A stretch of 32,985 nt of DNA from Clostridia bacterium (GCA_017461005.1 JAFTZU010000004.1:1-32985), one strand, 5' to 3'. Positions 1 to 7,900 are shown, numbered from the stretch's first letter. Numbers and translations are program-made. The notes: generated by a model from the sequence alone, not told the origin.

Positions 1-236
1 CCAAAACACGTACCAGAAATCGCTTCATCTGACCCTCTGTTAGTGACCAAGGTACGTGTTTCTCTCTATTTTTGGAGAAACACGTACCAACCGAGCGTTT
101 TATCCTTTGCAATCACGACTGAGAGGTACGTGTTTCTTTGATTTTTCCATCAAACACGTACCTCGCGTCGTCTTGGCGGTTGTCTGAACTCGAATGTTGG
201 TACGTGTTTTTGCGATTATTTGCCGAAACACGTGCC
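1..236. repeat. Regular array of palindromic hairpins, exact 74-bp period
   Basis: Three complete hairpins (51-88, 125-162, 199-236) and the right arm of a fourth (4-14) are visible. Each has arms GGTACGTGTTT and AAACACGTACC around a 16-nt T-rich, variable centre. The last copy has one change (CACGTGCC) that keeps a G-T pair. Hairpins are all 38 bp, and the three spacers (15-50, 89-124, 163-198) are all exactly 36 bp and unrelated, giving a 74-bp period. In the first copy pairing extends to 14 bp. The array runs off the left edge. No gene was found in it. Function is unknown. It has CRISPR-like regularity, but the repeat core is not conserved, so a CRISPR call is not supported. Confidence 0.93.
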
Positions 237-240
237 TTTG

Positions 241-346
241 CCTGCTCATGGGCAGGATAAAAGCTCAGCTGGGGCGAGGAGGCGCCGCAGGTTCTGTACC
301 AAGGGGCATGTGCCCCGACTCCATGAACCTCCGACGAAGCCCCAGC
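241..346. ncRNA. Compact structured element, possible small RNA
   Basis: Between the hairpin array and the mfd stop lies a sequence that folds well on either strand. An outer 8-bp helix GCTGGGGC/GCCCCAGC (268-275 with 339-346) encloses a 6-bp helix AGGTTC/GAACCT (289-294 with 325-330) and an apical hairpin GGGGCA/TGCCCC (303-308 with 311-316), separated by two internal loops. A small hairpin CCTGC/GCAGG (241-245 with 252-256) lies beside it. There is no coding potential worth calling. The long rod with internal loops is faintly 6S-like when read on the minus strand, but at about 80 nt it is too short for a normal 6S RNA. It could also be the 3' region of the mfd transcript. Confidence 0.25.
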
Positions 347-374
347 GTCGATCACATCGATAGATTTCAGTTTG

Positions 375-3300
375 TCAGTGGGTGGAGCGCTCGGCTTCCC
401 GCTTGCTGGCTGCCATGAGGAGGAGGCAGGTCTTGAGGTCTTTGATGGTGTCGGCGGAGTCCTGCTCGGCGACCATGGAGGTGTGCTCGACCTTGAAGGT
501 GACGTAGGGCTTGGCACCGCCGCTGACCATGAGCCGGCCGCGGAACTCCTGCGAGGCGCGGGCGACGGCTTTCATGTCGATATCGTCCCACCAGAGGAGC
601 AGCGAATCGCCGCGCTGGGTGATCTCGTAGATGCCGAGGAGCGCTGCCGTGTTGCGGAGCAGGGCGACCTCGATGAGGCCTTCGACCGCGACGGGCGGGT
701 CGCCGAAGCGGTCGATGAGTTCGTCCGTGACGTCCATCGCATCCTCGCTCGTGCGGATGTCGGCGATGCGCCGATACATGGCGAGACGGTGCGGGATACT
801 CTGGATGTAGTCCTCCGGGATGTGCGCGTCGACCTGGATGTCGACGAGGCATTCGCGTTTGGGCGTATAGGTTGCTTTCCGGGAAGCTTCACCTGCCGAA
901 GCGCCATTGGCGTCAGAAGTATCGGAGCCGCCGGTACTCAGTAAAGAACTGCCGTCTGAGGAGCCGCCGTCCGCGCCGTTCAGGGCCTTCTGTTCTTCGA
1001 TGGCCTCCGCGAGGATCTTGAGGTACATGTCGTAGCCGACGGCTTCCATGTGGCCGTGCTGCTGCGCGCCCAGGATGGAGCCGGCGCCGCGGAGCTCGAG
1101 GTCGCGCATGGCGATCTTGAAGCCGGAGCCGAACTCGGTGTACTCGCGGATGGCGGAGAGCCGCCGCTGGGCGATGTCCGTCAGTTCCTTGCCGCCGTAG
1201 AACGTGAAGTAGGCGGAAGCGCGGCGGGAGGAGCGGCCGATGCGGCCGCGGATCTGGTGCAGCTGCGAGAGGCCGAACCGGTCGGCGTTCTCGATGATCA
1301 GCGTGTTGACGTTCGGGATGTCGACGCCCGTCTCGATGATCGTCGTGCAGACGAGGATGTCGATCTCGCCCTCCATGAGGTCCCGCCAGACAGCGGACAG
1401 CTGTTCTTCCGACATCTTGCCGTGGGCGATGCCGATGCGCGCCTCGGGCACGAGTTCGTGCACCTTCGCGGCGCAGTGGGTGATGCCCTCGACGTTGTTG
1501 TAAAGGTAATAGACCTGGCCGCCGCGGCGCAGTTCCTTCTCGATGGCCTGGGCGATGATGCCCGGGTCGTACTCGAGGACGAAGGTCTGGACCGGGTGGC
1601 GATCCATCGGCGCCTCTTCGATGATCGACATGTCGCGGATGCCGCTCATCGCCATATTCAATGTTCTCGGGATGGGCGTCGCCGACAGGGTCAGGACGTC
1701 CACGTTCGGGAACTTCTGCTTGAGTTTTTCTTTCTGCGCGACGCCGAACCGCTGTTCCTCATCGACGATGAGGAGGCCGAGGTCGCGGAACTCCACGTCC
1801 TTCGAGATGAGACGGTGCGTGCCGACGAGTACGTCGATGTTGCCCCGGCGGACCCGGTCGAGGATCTTCTTCTGCTGGGTGGGCGTGCGGAAGCGGGAGA
1901 GCATCTCGACTTCCACCGGGAAGCCCTCGAACCGCTGCATGATCGTGTTGTAGTGCTGGAACGCGAGGATGGTCGTCGGCACGAGGATGGCACACTGCTT
2001 TCCGTCCGCGATGCACTTGAAGGCGGCGCGGAGCGCGACTTCGGTCTTGCCGAACCCTACATCGCCACAGAGGAGGCGGTCCATCGGGTAGGCCCGCTCC
2101 ATGTCCGACTTGATCTCGTGGATGCAGCGGAGCTGGTCATCGGTCTCATCGTACTCGAACCGGCGTTCGAAGTCCGACTGCATGTCGATGTCCGGCGAGA
2201 ACGCGTAGCCCGGCGCCTTCAGGCGGGTCGCGTAGAGCTCGGTGAGTTCCTTCGCCATATCCTTGACGGCCGCCCGGACTTTGCTGCGGGACTTCTCCCA
2301 CTCCTTCGAGCCGAGGCGATTCACCTTGACTCTGCTCGTGTCATCCTTCGGGCCGATGTATTTGGAGACAAGGTCCAGCTGCGTGACGGGGACGTACAGG
2401 GCGTCGCCCTTCGCGTAGCGGATCTTCAGATAGTCTTTCGTGACTCCCGTGACGGTCATCTTCTCGATGCCCTCGAAGATGCCGATGCCGTGGAGGGAGT
2501 GGACGACATAGTCGCCCTTATGGAGTTCGTCGAGGCTGTGGAAGGCGTTCGCGGCGTTGCGGTTGCGGATGTGTTTCCGCCGGTTCGTCGCGGCCTTGTT
2601 GCCCTGGGAGATGATGAGGAACTTCGACTCCCGGAACATGACCCCGGCGCTGAAGTTGCCGGGCAGGACGGAGATAGCGCCCTTCGGGAACTCGTTCGGG
2701 ATGACCGAGAAATAGAACGCCTTGTACCCTGCCTCCTCGAGGTCGTCCGCCAGCTGCCTCGCGGCCTTCTCCGTGCCCGCCGTGACGACGGTCGTGTACT
2801 CCCGGATGCCGCTCGGGAAGCAGTCCTGCTCGAGGGACGAGAAGGTGCCGTTCCACTGGGGCGTCTGGCCGAGGGTGAGGCTGTAGAGTTCCTTCACCGG
2901 CAGGTCGAAACTGCCCCGGGCGAAGTTGTCCATGTAGACGAGGTCCGCGTGCTCGTAGTCCGAGACGAGGTCCTGGTAGGAGATCATGAGGTCGCCGAGG
3001 GCCTTGACGTACTCGCCGGTCGCGAGGGCCGCTTTCAGGTCCTCCCGGTACAGCTTCACGGCGCCGTTCACCCGCTCCTTGACCGTACCGCTCTCCGCGG
3101 CGATGAGCAGGTCGCCCTCCCGCAGGTACCCGAGAGGCGTGCAGGCGTTCTCATAGTAGAGGTTGATGTACTTGTCCGGGCACAGGTCCCGTCCGGTGAC
3201 GATGGCGTCGGCGTCCTCCTGGAGTTTCGCCTTCGCCTGGTCCGCGTTCTTCGAACGCACCTTTTTGGCGATCTGCCGGATCTGTTCCGCAACGGCTTCC

Positions 3301-4025
3301 GCAGAGTCCTCTTCCCCGTCGCCGGCGATGATCTCCGCCGAAGGCGTCAGGAGCACTTCGTCCACGAGGTCCGTGCGGCGCTGGGACTCGACTTCGAACT
3401 CCGCGATGGTGTCGATGGTGTCGCCCCAGAGCTCCATGCGCAGGGGCAGCTCCCGCTCCGGCGGGAAGAAGTCCACGATGCCGCCGCGGACCGAGAACTG
3501 GCCGTGGCCTTCGACCTCGTCCGCCCGCTTGTAGCCGGCGGCCACGAACCTGCGTTTGAGGTCGTCGAGGGAGATGTCCTCCCCGACTTTGAGGTCGATC
3601 ATGCGGTCGGCGAGCACAGTCGGCGGGACGGTCTTCTGGACGGCGGCTTCGGCGGAGACCAGCAGCACGTCCACCGTGCCGAGGACCCAGGCGGACAGCG
3701 CGCCCATGCGCTGCTGTTCGTACTCCCGGGAACGGACCTGGTCCGTCAGGAACGTGAGGTCCTTGGCCGGGAGCACCGCCGCCTTCGTGTCCATGGCGGC
3801 GAAGTCCTCCATCATGCGGGTGGCGGTGCCTTCGTCCGGGACCAGCACCATGGCGCGCCGGCGTCCGCCGTCCTCGTTCAGGGACGAGAGCAGCGAATGG
3901 AGCAGGAAGACTTTGTGCATCCCGGTCGTGCCGAGGACGCCGAAGGGGAACCGGCCCGCCCGGATGGCAGACAGGATCTCTTTGTAAGTCTCATGTTGTG
4001 CGATGCTTTTGGAAAAGCCGGACAT
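375..4025 (-). CDS. mfd: Transcription-repair coupling factor Mfd
   Basis: This 1216-residue protein is full length for Mfd, the ATP-driven translocase that removes RNA polymerase stalled at DNA damage and recruits UvrA. In order it shows a UvrB-like N-terminal region and a CarD-like polymerase-interaction domain (KGDYVVHSLHGIGIFEG, about residues 500-560). The helicase core follows, with Walker A GDVGFGKTE (about 657), DEEQRFGV (about 753), the TLSATPIPRTL motif and GRIGRSSR. A C-terminal TRCF domain begins near 1045. A Ser/Gly-rich linker of about 35 residues before the last domain is probably flexible. The start ATG has a well-placed GAGGTG site. It is the last gene of a minus-strand run RING protein, glmU-like, pth, mfd, 94 bp after pth. 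Confidence 0.97.
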   Translation of the reverse strand: MSGFSKSIAQHETYKEILSAIRAGRFPFGVLGTTGMHKVFLLHSLLSSLNEDGGRRRAMVLVPDEGTATRMMEDFAAMDTKAAVLPAKDLTFLTDQVRSREYEQQRMGALSAWVLGTVDVLLVSAEAAVQKTVPPTVLADRMIDLKVGEDISLDDLKRRFVAAGYKRADEVEGHGQFSVRGGIVDFFPPERELPLRMELWGDTIDTIAEFEVESQRRTDLVDEVLLTPSAEIIAGDGEEDSAEAVAEQIRQIAKKVRSKNADQAKAKLQEDADAIVTGRDLCPDKYINLYYENACTPLGYLREGDLLIAAESGTVKERVNGAVKLYREDLKAALATGEYVKALGDLMISYQDLVSDYEHADLVYMDNFARGSFDLPVKELYSLTLGQTPQWNGTFSSLEQDCFPSGIREYTTVVTAGTEKAARQLADDLEEAGYKAFYFSVIPNEFPKGAISVLPGNFSAGVMFRESKFLIISQGNKAATNRRKHIRNRNAANAFHSLDELHKGDYVVHSLHGIGIFEGIEKMTVTGVTKDYLKIRYAKGDALYVPVTQLDLVSKYIGPKDDTSRVKVNRLGSKEWEKSRSKVRAAVKDMAKELTELYATRLKAPGYAFSPDIDMQSDFERRFEYDETDDQLRCIHEIKSDMERAYPMDRLLCGDVGFGKTEVALRAAFKCIADGKQCAILVPTTILAFQHYNTIMQRFEGFPVEVEMLSRFRTPTQQKKILDRVRRGNIDVLVGTHRLISKDVEFRDLGLLIVDEEQRFGVAQKEKLKQKFPNVDVLTLSATPIPRTLNMAMSGIRDMSIIEEAPMDRHPVQTFVLEYDPGIIAQAIEKELRRGGQVYYLYNNVEGITHCAAKVHELVPEARIGIAHGKMSEEQLSAVWRDLMEGEIDILVCTTIIETGVDIPNVNTLIIENADRFGLSQLHQIRGRIGRSSRRASAYFTFYGGKELTDIAQRRLSAIREYTEFGSGFKIAMRDLELRGAGSILGAQQHGHMEAVGYDMYLKILAEAIEEQKALNGADGGSSDGSSLLSTGGSDTSDANGASAGEASRKATYTPKRECLVDIQVDAHIPEDYIQSIPHRLAMYRRIADIRTSEDAMDVTDELIDRFGDPPVAVEGLIEVALLRNTAALLGIYEITQRGDSLLLWWDDIDMKAVARASQEFRGRLMVSGGAKPYVTFKVEHTSMVAEQDSADTIKDLKTCLLLMAASKREAERSTH

Positions 4026-4062
4026 AAGTCACCTCGTGAAACGTGGAGTATAACAGGGAGTG

Positions 4063-4093
4063 CCCCCAACCCGGTTTCGGGTGGGGGTCTTTT
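4063..4093. other. Hairpin between pth and mfd
   Basis: A GC-rich inverted repeat (CCCCC-AA-CCCG with CGGG-T-GGGGG, 4063-4073 and 4078-4087, one bulged A) lies in the 94-bp pth-mfd gap. The T-run TCTTTT follows it on the plus strand only, so it resembles a terminator for plus-strand (antisense) transcription rather than for the pth-mfd messenger. On the minus strand it may be an RNA processing or stability hairpin upstream of mfd. Confidence 0.4.
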
Positions 4094-4119
4094 ATGCTCT
4101 GAACGGTCGCCCGTTCGTC

Positions 4120-4716
4120 TTAGTTGAAGAGGTTCATCGCCTCATTGACATCGCCGGCAATGATGAGTTCCGCCGCTTTTGCCGCGTTCTTCATGGCTTT
4201 GTCGATGTCTTCCTGCTCGGACTTCGGGAACTTGCCGAGGACGTAGTCCGCAAGGTCCATGTCCGGGTGGGTCTTCCCGCCGATGCCGAGCCGGATGCGG
4301 GGGAAGTCCTCGGTGCCCATGCACTGGATGATGGACTTGAGGCCGTTGTGGCCGCCCGCTCCGCCCTTGCGGCGGATGCGCATTTTCCCGGGCGCCAGGT
4401 TGATGTCGTCGGAGATGACGATGACGTTCCCGGTGGGGATCTTGTAGAAGGACCGCGCTTCCTCGATGGCCTCACCGCTGTTGTTCATGTAGGTGGTGGG
4501 CTTCATGAGGAGGACCTTCTCCCCGTTCAGGACGCACTGTCCGGTGAGAGCATGGAACTTCATGCGGTCCACCGAGACGCCCTGTTCTCTCGCCAGTTCG
4601 TCCAGCGCGAGCCAGCCGATGTTGTGGCGGGTGTTCTCGTATTTGGAGCCCGGGTTCCCGAGCCCCGCGATGATATACATGGGTCGGTTTCCTTTGAATC
4701 TGTCAAAAAAACTCAT
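4120..4716 (-). CDS. pth: Peptidyl-tRNA hydrolase
   Basis: Pth cleaves peptidyl-tRNA released from stalled ribosomes in the cytoplasm. The 198-residue frame has the family's N-terminal AGLGNPGSKYENTRHNIGW with its catalytic His, the substrate-binding MKPTTYMNNSGEA, the SDDINLAPGKMRIR segment with the catalytic Asp, and GGAGGHNGLKSI. The ATG at 4716 overlaps the upstream stop as ATGA and has GGAGG seven bases upstream, which implies translational coupling. This start adds a short MSFFDRFKGNRP extension before the usual MYIIAGLGNPG. An internal ATG at 4680 with AAAGGA upstream is an alternative start giving the canonical length. Confidence 0.95.
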   Translation of the reverse strand: MSFFDRFKGNRPMYIIAGLGNPGSKYENTRHNIGWLALDELAREQGVSVDRMKFHALTGQCVLNGEKVLLMKPTTYMNNSGEAIEEARSFYKIPTGNVIVISDDINLAPGKMRIRRKGGAGGHNGLKSIIQCMGTEDFPRIRLGIGGKTHPDMDLADYVLGKFPKSEQEDIDKAMKNAAKAAELIIAGDVNEAMNLFN

Positions 4717-5465
4717 TTCACAGCCTCCGGGAAGTTCCGGGCCGCGATGTCGTTGAGGGCCTGCAGCTGTTCCCGGTCGTTCGCGCCGAGGACCACGTCC
4801 GCATTCTCCGTGACGAAGACGCCGGCGTTCTTCCCTTCCTGCTTCAGGATGTAGATGGTGTCGGTCAGGTAGTACTCGCCTGCCGCGTTGTCGGTCGTCA
4901 GCTTGCCGAGGGAGGCGATGAGGTCTTCCCGGCGGAACCAGTAGGCGCCGGAGTTGACGTTCTGGATGGCCTTCTCCTCCTCGGTCGCATCCTTCTGTTC
5001 GACGATGCGCTCGAAGTTGCCGTCGGCGCCCTGGACGATGCGGCCGTAGCCGAAGGGTTCGTCGAGGCGGGCAGAGATGACGGTGACCGCGTTGCCGTTC
5101 GCTTCGTGCAGCGTGAGGCTGTCCGCGATGGTGGCGGCGTCCATGAAGGGCGCGTCGCCGTTCAGGATGAGGACGTTGTCCGCGTCGGAGGCGTTCAGGT
5201 AGTCGAGGGCCATCATGACGGCGTGGCCGGTGCCGAGGCGCTCTTTCTGCCAGCAGATGGCGGAGCGGTCGCCGCAGTGGTCGACGAGCTGTTCGCCGTA
5301 GGCGCCGACGACGAGGATGGTGTCTTTGACGCCGCTGGCATCGACCGCGTCGAGGACCCAGTCGATCATCGGACGGTCGAGGACCTCCATCATGGGTTTC
5401 GGTTTATTGGCTTTCATGCGTTTTCCTTCGCCGGCGGCGAGGATGACGGCACAATTCTTAGACAT
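4713..5465 (-). CDS. GlmU-type nucleotidyltransferase, uridylyltransferase domain only
   Basis: This 250-residue protein matches the N-terminal pyrophosphorylase half of GlmU, which makes UDP-GlcNAc from GlcNAc-1-phosphate and UTP. Visible motifs are LAAGEGKRMKANKPKPM (nucleotide loop), QKERLGTGHAV (base recognition), LNGDAPF (metal site), GYGRI, and VNSGAYWF. Normal GlmU is about 450-460 residues, with a left-handed beta-helix acetyltransferase. Here the frame stops at a clean TGA that overlaps the pth start, with no hexapeptide repeats after it, so the protein appears naturally single-domain. The position next to pth-mfd is typical for glmU in Bacillota. The acetyltransferase step must be encoded elsewhere, or this enzyme uses another sugar phosphate. 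Confidence 0.85.
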   Translation of the reverse strand: MSKNCAVILAAGEGKRMKANKPKPMMEVLDRPMIDWVLDAVDASGVKDTILVVGAYGEQLVDHCGDRSAICWQKERLGTGHAVMMALDYLNASDADNVLILNGDAPFMDAATIADSLTLHEANGNAVTVISARLDEPFGYGRIVQGADGNFERIVEQKDATEEEKAIQNVNSGAYWFRREDLIASLGKLTTDNAAGEYYLTDTIYILKQEGKNAGVFVTENADVVLGANDREQLQALNDIAARNFPEAVK

Positions 5466-5468
5466 GGA

Positions 5469-6545
5469 TCAGTTCCTCCAGAGGGCGATGAGTGCTTCCT
5501 GTGCGTTCTTCGCGGCTTTCGTGGCCGCTTCGGCTGCCTTCGTGGTGGCCTCGGCCATCTCCTGGCCGTAGCCTCTCTGCATGCCGATGCTCACGATGAG
5601 GTTCAGGAGCGTATACAGGATGGCGGCGAACAGGACGGCCGCGATGACGCTGGTGCCGCCTCTGCGCTTGATGAACTGGGCGCGTTCGTCCGCGTTCTCG
5701 ATGGCCTTCGCCTTGCTCAGCAGCTGTTCGCAGCGACGCTTGTAGAGCGTGTTCGCGAAGATGCCCATGAGGACGTGGATCGCCATGATGATGTAGTGGT
5801 TGATCTGCAGGGCGACCGGCGGCTCCGGCATCTTCTCCATGAGCGCTGCCATGGCCTCTTCGGCGGCTTCCTCATCGGTGGCATTGGTCATCACGTACTG
5901 GCGGGCCAGCGTGGCGGCCTCGCTGTAGTACTCGACGACGCTGTCGAGGGCGGCGAGGGGCACGATGAACTGGAGGATGACCAGGATGATGGCCACTCCG
6001 TACATCCGGCGGTAGGCGCTCCACAGGGTGGGGGCGATGAACGCCGCGAAGTTCCCGACGAAGTTCCGCTTCGTGCGGTCCATGATGAAGAACTTCGGGA
6101 TGTACTTGTTCTTGTTCTTCTGGATGACGTCTCCGTACTCCCGGACCCGGAAGTCGCCGAGCATCTCGTCCGGCCCGATGACCCGCATGGTGGGTTTCAT
6201 CTCGCCGTGGTCGCCGGTAGTGTAGGAGGCGTAGTTGCCGTATTCGTTGTCGAAGGGCATGCCGTCGGGACGGGTGTCTCTCCCGCCGTTGCCGGAGCCG
6301 AAGGTGGCCGCTCTCTTGCGCTCGGCCTCCTCTTCCCGGGCCTTCTGTTCGGCCTCTTCCCGCTCTTTGGAGTAGGGGATCTGCCAGACGAACCCGGAGG
6401 CGTGTTTGTTTTCATAGAGACAGTGACCGTTCTGCTTCCAGCAGGCGCGGTGGGCAGGGGTGCCGCATTCGGGGCAGACCACCACGTCGTCCGTTTCCTG
6501 GAAGGGCTTTAAGCAGTAAGGACACTGGACGTATTTCAGATCCAT
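5469..6545 (-). CDS. RING-like zinc-finger membrane protein (DUF2628-like)
   Basis: The N-terminus carries a RING-like zinc module, CPYC then CPECGTPAHRACW and later a His/Cys pair (residues about 6-45), of the kind called prokaryotic RING finger. Next come a charged Glu/Lys/Arg-rich stretch (about 60-85) and a soluble linker. A membrane region follows: hydrophobic segments at APTLWSAYRRMYGVAIILVI and onward, then NHYIIMAIHVLMGIFANTLY, then VIAAVLFAAILYTLLNLIV. The tail is Ala/Lys-rich and probably helical. The membrane part resembles DUF2628. The start at 6545 has AAAGGA upstream; the longer frame from 6590 lacks support. The stop lies 3 bases before the glmU-like start, so it leads that operon. 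Molecular role unknown. Confidence 0.8.
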   Translation of the reverse strand: MDLKYVQCPYCLKPFQETDDVVVCPECGTPAHRACWKQNGHCLYENKHASGFVWQIPYSKEREEAEQKAREEEAERKRAATFGSGNGGRDTRPDGMPFDNEYGNYASYTTGDHGEMKPTMRVIGPDEMLGDFRVREYGDVIQKNKNKYIPKFFIMDRTKRNFVGNFAAFIAPTLWSAYRRMYGVAIILVILQFIVPLAALDSVVEYYSEAATLARQYVMTNATDEEAAEEAMAALMEKMPEPPVALQINHYIIMAIHVLMGIFANTLYKRRCEQLLSKAKAIENADERAQFIKRRGGTSVIAAVLFAAILYTLLNLIVSIGMQRGYGQEMAEATTKAAEAATKAAKNAQEALIALWRN

Positions 6546-6578
6546 AGAAATTGTTCCTTTCTGTGGTAAATCGCCGAC

Positions 6579-6629
6579 ATTATACCGCAAACAAAACTTC
6601 TTTACAACATTTCAAAGGTCTTATATAAT
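6579..6629. promoter_or_regulatory. Divergent overlapping promoters for the RING operon and prfB
   Basis: Plus strand (prfB): TTTACA at 6601-6606, 17-bp spacer, TATAAT at 6624-6629. Minus strand (RING/glmU-like/pth/mfd operon): TTGTAA at 6607-6602, 17-bp spacer, TATAAT at 6584-6579. The two -35 elements occupy almost the same six base pairs, so only one polymerase could probably bind at a time. Confidence 0.75.
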
Positions 6630-6677
6630 ATCTAAAGTTTCCAAACGAAAGACCAAACGACAAAGGAAGGGAATTCC

Positions 6678-7802
6678 ATGCTGCAATACGAAGAACTGCG
6701 CCTCGCCGTTCTCGAGAACGAAAAGCCGCTGCAGGAGCTCAAGGAAGCTCTCGGCTACGACACCATGAAGGAAGAAGTGGCCAAACTGGAAGCGGAAGCC
6801 GCGAAGGACGGGTTCTGGGACGACGTCGAAAACTCCCAGAAAGTCCTGAAAGAGACGAGCCGGCTGAAGGCGAAGATCGCGAAATATGACAAGCTCGAGA
6901 GCCTCTACGAGGACACTCTCGTCATGATCGAACTCGCGGACGAAGAGGGCGATGAATCCCTCTACGACGAGTGCAAGGAGAGCGCCGACCAGGTCAAGAG
7001 CGACCTCGAGGCCATGACCCTCTCCACCCTGCTCTCCGGCGAATACGACGAGTCCAACGCGCTCCTCACGTTCCACGCGGGCGCCGGCGGCACCGAAGCC
7101 CAGGACTGGGCCTCCATGCTGTTCCGTATGTACAACCGCTGGGGCGAGCGCCATGGTTTCAAGGTTAAGACCCTCGACTACCTCGACGGCGACGAAGCGG
7201 GCCTCAAGTCCGCCACCATCCTCATCGAGGGCGAGAACGCTTACGGATACATGAAGAGTGAAGCGGGCGTACATCGCCTCGTCCGTGTCTCCCCCTTCGA
7301 CTCTCAGGGACGTCGTCACACGTCCTTCGCGTCCGTCGAAGTCATGCCCGAGATCGACGACAGCATCGAAGTCGACCTGCGGCCGGAAGACATCGAGATG
7401 GAAGTGTACCGCGCGTCCGGCGCCGGCGGCCAGAAGGTCAACAAGACCTCTTCTGCCGTCCGTCTCATCCACAAGCCCACGGGCATCGTGGTCAGCTGCC
7501 AGGTCGAGCGTTCCCAGCACCAGAACAGAGAAGTCTGTATGCGCATGCTGAAGTCGAAGCTCATCGAGATCAAAGAGCGTGAGCACCTCGACAAGATCGA
7601 GGACATCAAGGGCGACCAGCTGCAGATCGCCTGGGGTTCCCAGATCCGCTCCTACGTCTTCATGCCCTACACCCTCGCGAAGGACACCCGTACCGGCTAC
7701 GAGATGGGCAACATCAACGCGGTCATGGACGGCGACATCGACGGCTTCATCAACGCCTACCTCAAGATGAAATCCCTGGAAGCGATGGAAAAGGGAGAGT
7801 AA
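6678..7802 (+). CDS. prfB: Peptide chain release factor 2
   Basis: RF2 recognises UGA and UAA stop codons and triggers release of the finished protein. The 374-residue frame contains the RF2-specific SPF tripeptide ([18 protein letters not shown]), the catalytic GGQ loop ([17 protein letters not shown]) and a family-typical C-terminus. GAAGGGA precedes the ATG. The gene is open in one frame from start to stop. Around the place where many bacteria have an in-frame UGA and a programmed +1 frameshift (before the GYDTMKEEV segment) there is no UGA, so the usual RF2 autoregulation is absent. It is transcribed from its own promoter at 6601-6629. No clear terminator follows; a C-rich tract is found right after the stop. 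Confidence 0.97.
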   Translation: MLQYEELRLAVLENEKPLQELKEALGYDTMKEEVAKLEAEAAKDGFWDDVENSQKVLKETSRLKAKIAKYDKLESLYEDTLVMIELADEEGDESLYDECKESADQVKSDLEAMTLSTLLSGEYDESNALLTFHAGAGGTEAQDWASMLFRMYNRWGERHGFKVKTLDYLDGDEAGLKSATILIEGENAYGYMKSEAGVHRLVRVSPFDSQGRRHTSFASVEVMPEIDDSIEVDLRPEDIEMEVYRASGAGGQKVNKTSSAVRLIHKPTGIVVSCQVERSQHQNREVCMRMLKSKLIEIKEREHLDKIEDIKGDQLQIAWGSQIRSYVFMPYTLAKDTRTGYEMGNINAVMDGDIDGFINAYLKMKSLEAMEKGE

Positions 7803-7817
7803 AGTCCCCCTCCCCCC

Positions 7818-7854
7818 CATTAGGCGAAGTTGACGAATGGGGCAAGCGTGCTCT
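7818..7854 (+). repeat. Displaced 37-bp copy of an internal rpsF segment
   Basis: These 37 bp match rpsF codons at 8111-8147 in 36 positions; the only difference is A7837 versus G8130. In rpsF this stretch encodes LGEVDEWGKRAL. Here it lies between the prfB stop and the rpsF promoter, 293 bp upstream, directly after a C-rich tract, and is not in a frame with a start codon. It is best read as a duplicated fragment left by a local rearrangement. Confidence 0.9.
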
Positions 7855-7867
7855 ATATAATATTTTA

Positions 7868-7896
7868 TTGACAATTAAAATTTCACTTGTTATAAT
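7868..7896 (+). promoter_or_regulatory. Consensus promoter of the rpsF-ssb-rpsR operon
   Basis: Perfect TTGACA (7868-7873), 17-bp spacer, perfect TATAAT (7891-7896), in an AT-rich patch. This is the strongest promoter match in the window, as expected for ribosomal protein genes. Confidence 0.93.
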
Positions 7897-7900
7897 GATT

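Noticed and set aside
1-236. CRISPR array
   Set aside because: Spacing is CRISPR-like, but the central 16 bases of the 38-bp repeat differ in every copy and no cas gene is in view.
1-236. parS or integron attC sites
   Set aside because: The arms hold ACGTGTTT but not the parS core GTTTCACGTGAAAC. The 36-bp spacers are far too short for gene cassettes.
241-346. tmRNA, SRP RNA or 6S RNA
   Set aside because: The conserved SRP and tmRNA sequences are missing and the element is too short for 6S; only a weak resemblance to 6S remains.
4063-4093. Terminator separating pth from mfd
   Set aside because: The T-run is on the plus strand only, the wrong side for the pth-mfd transcript.
1050-4127. 1025-residue plus-strand frame opposite mfd
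   Set aside because: Antisense shadow of mfd at high GC: no family motifs, odd His/Asp/Val/Arg composition, no ribosome site.
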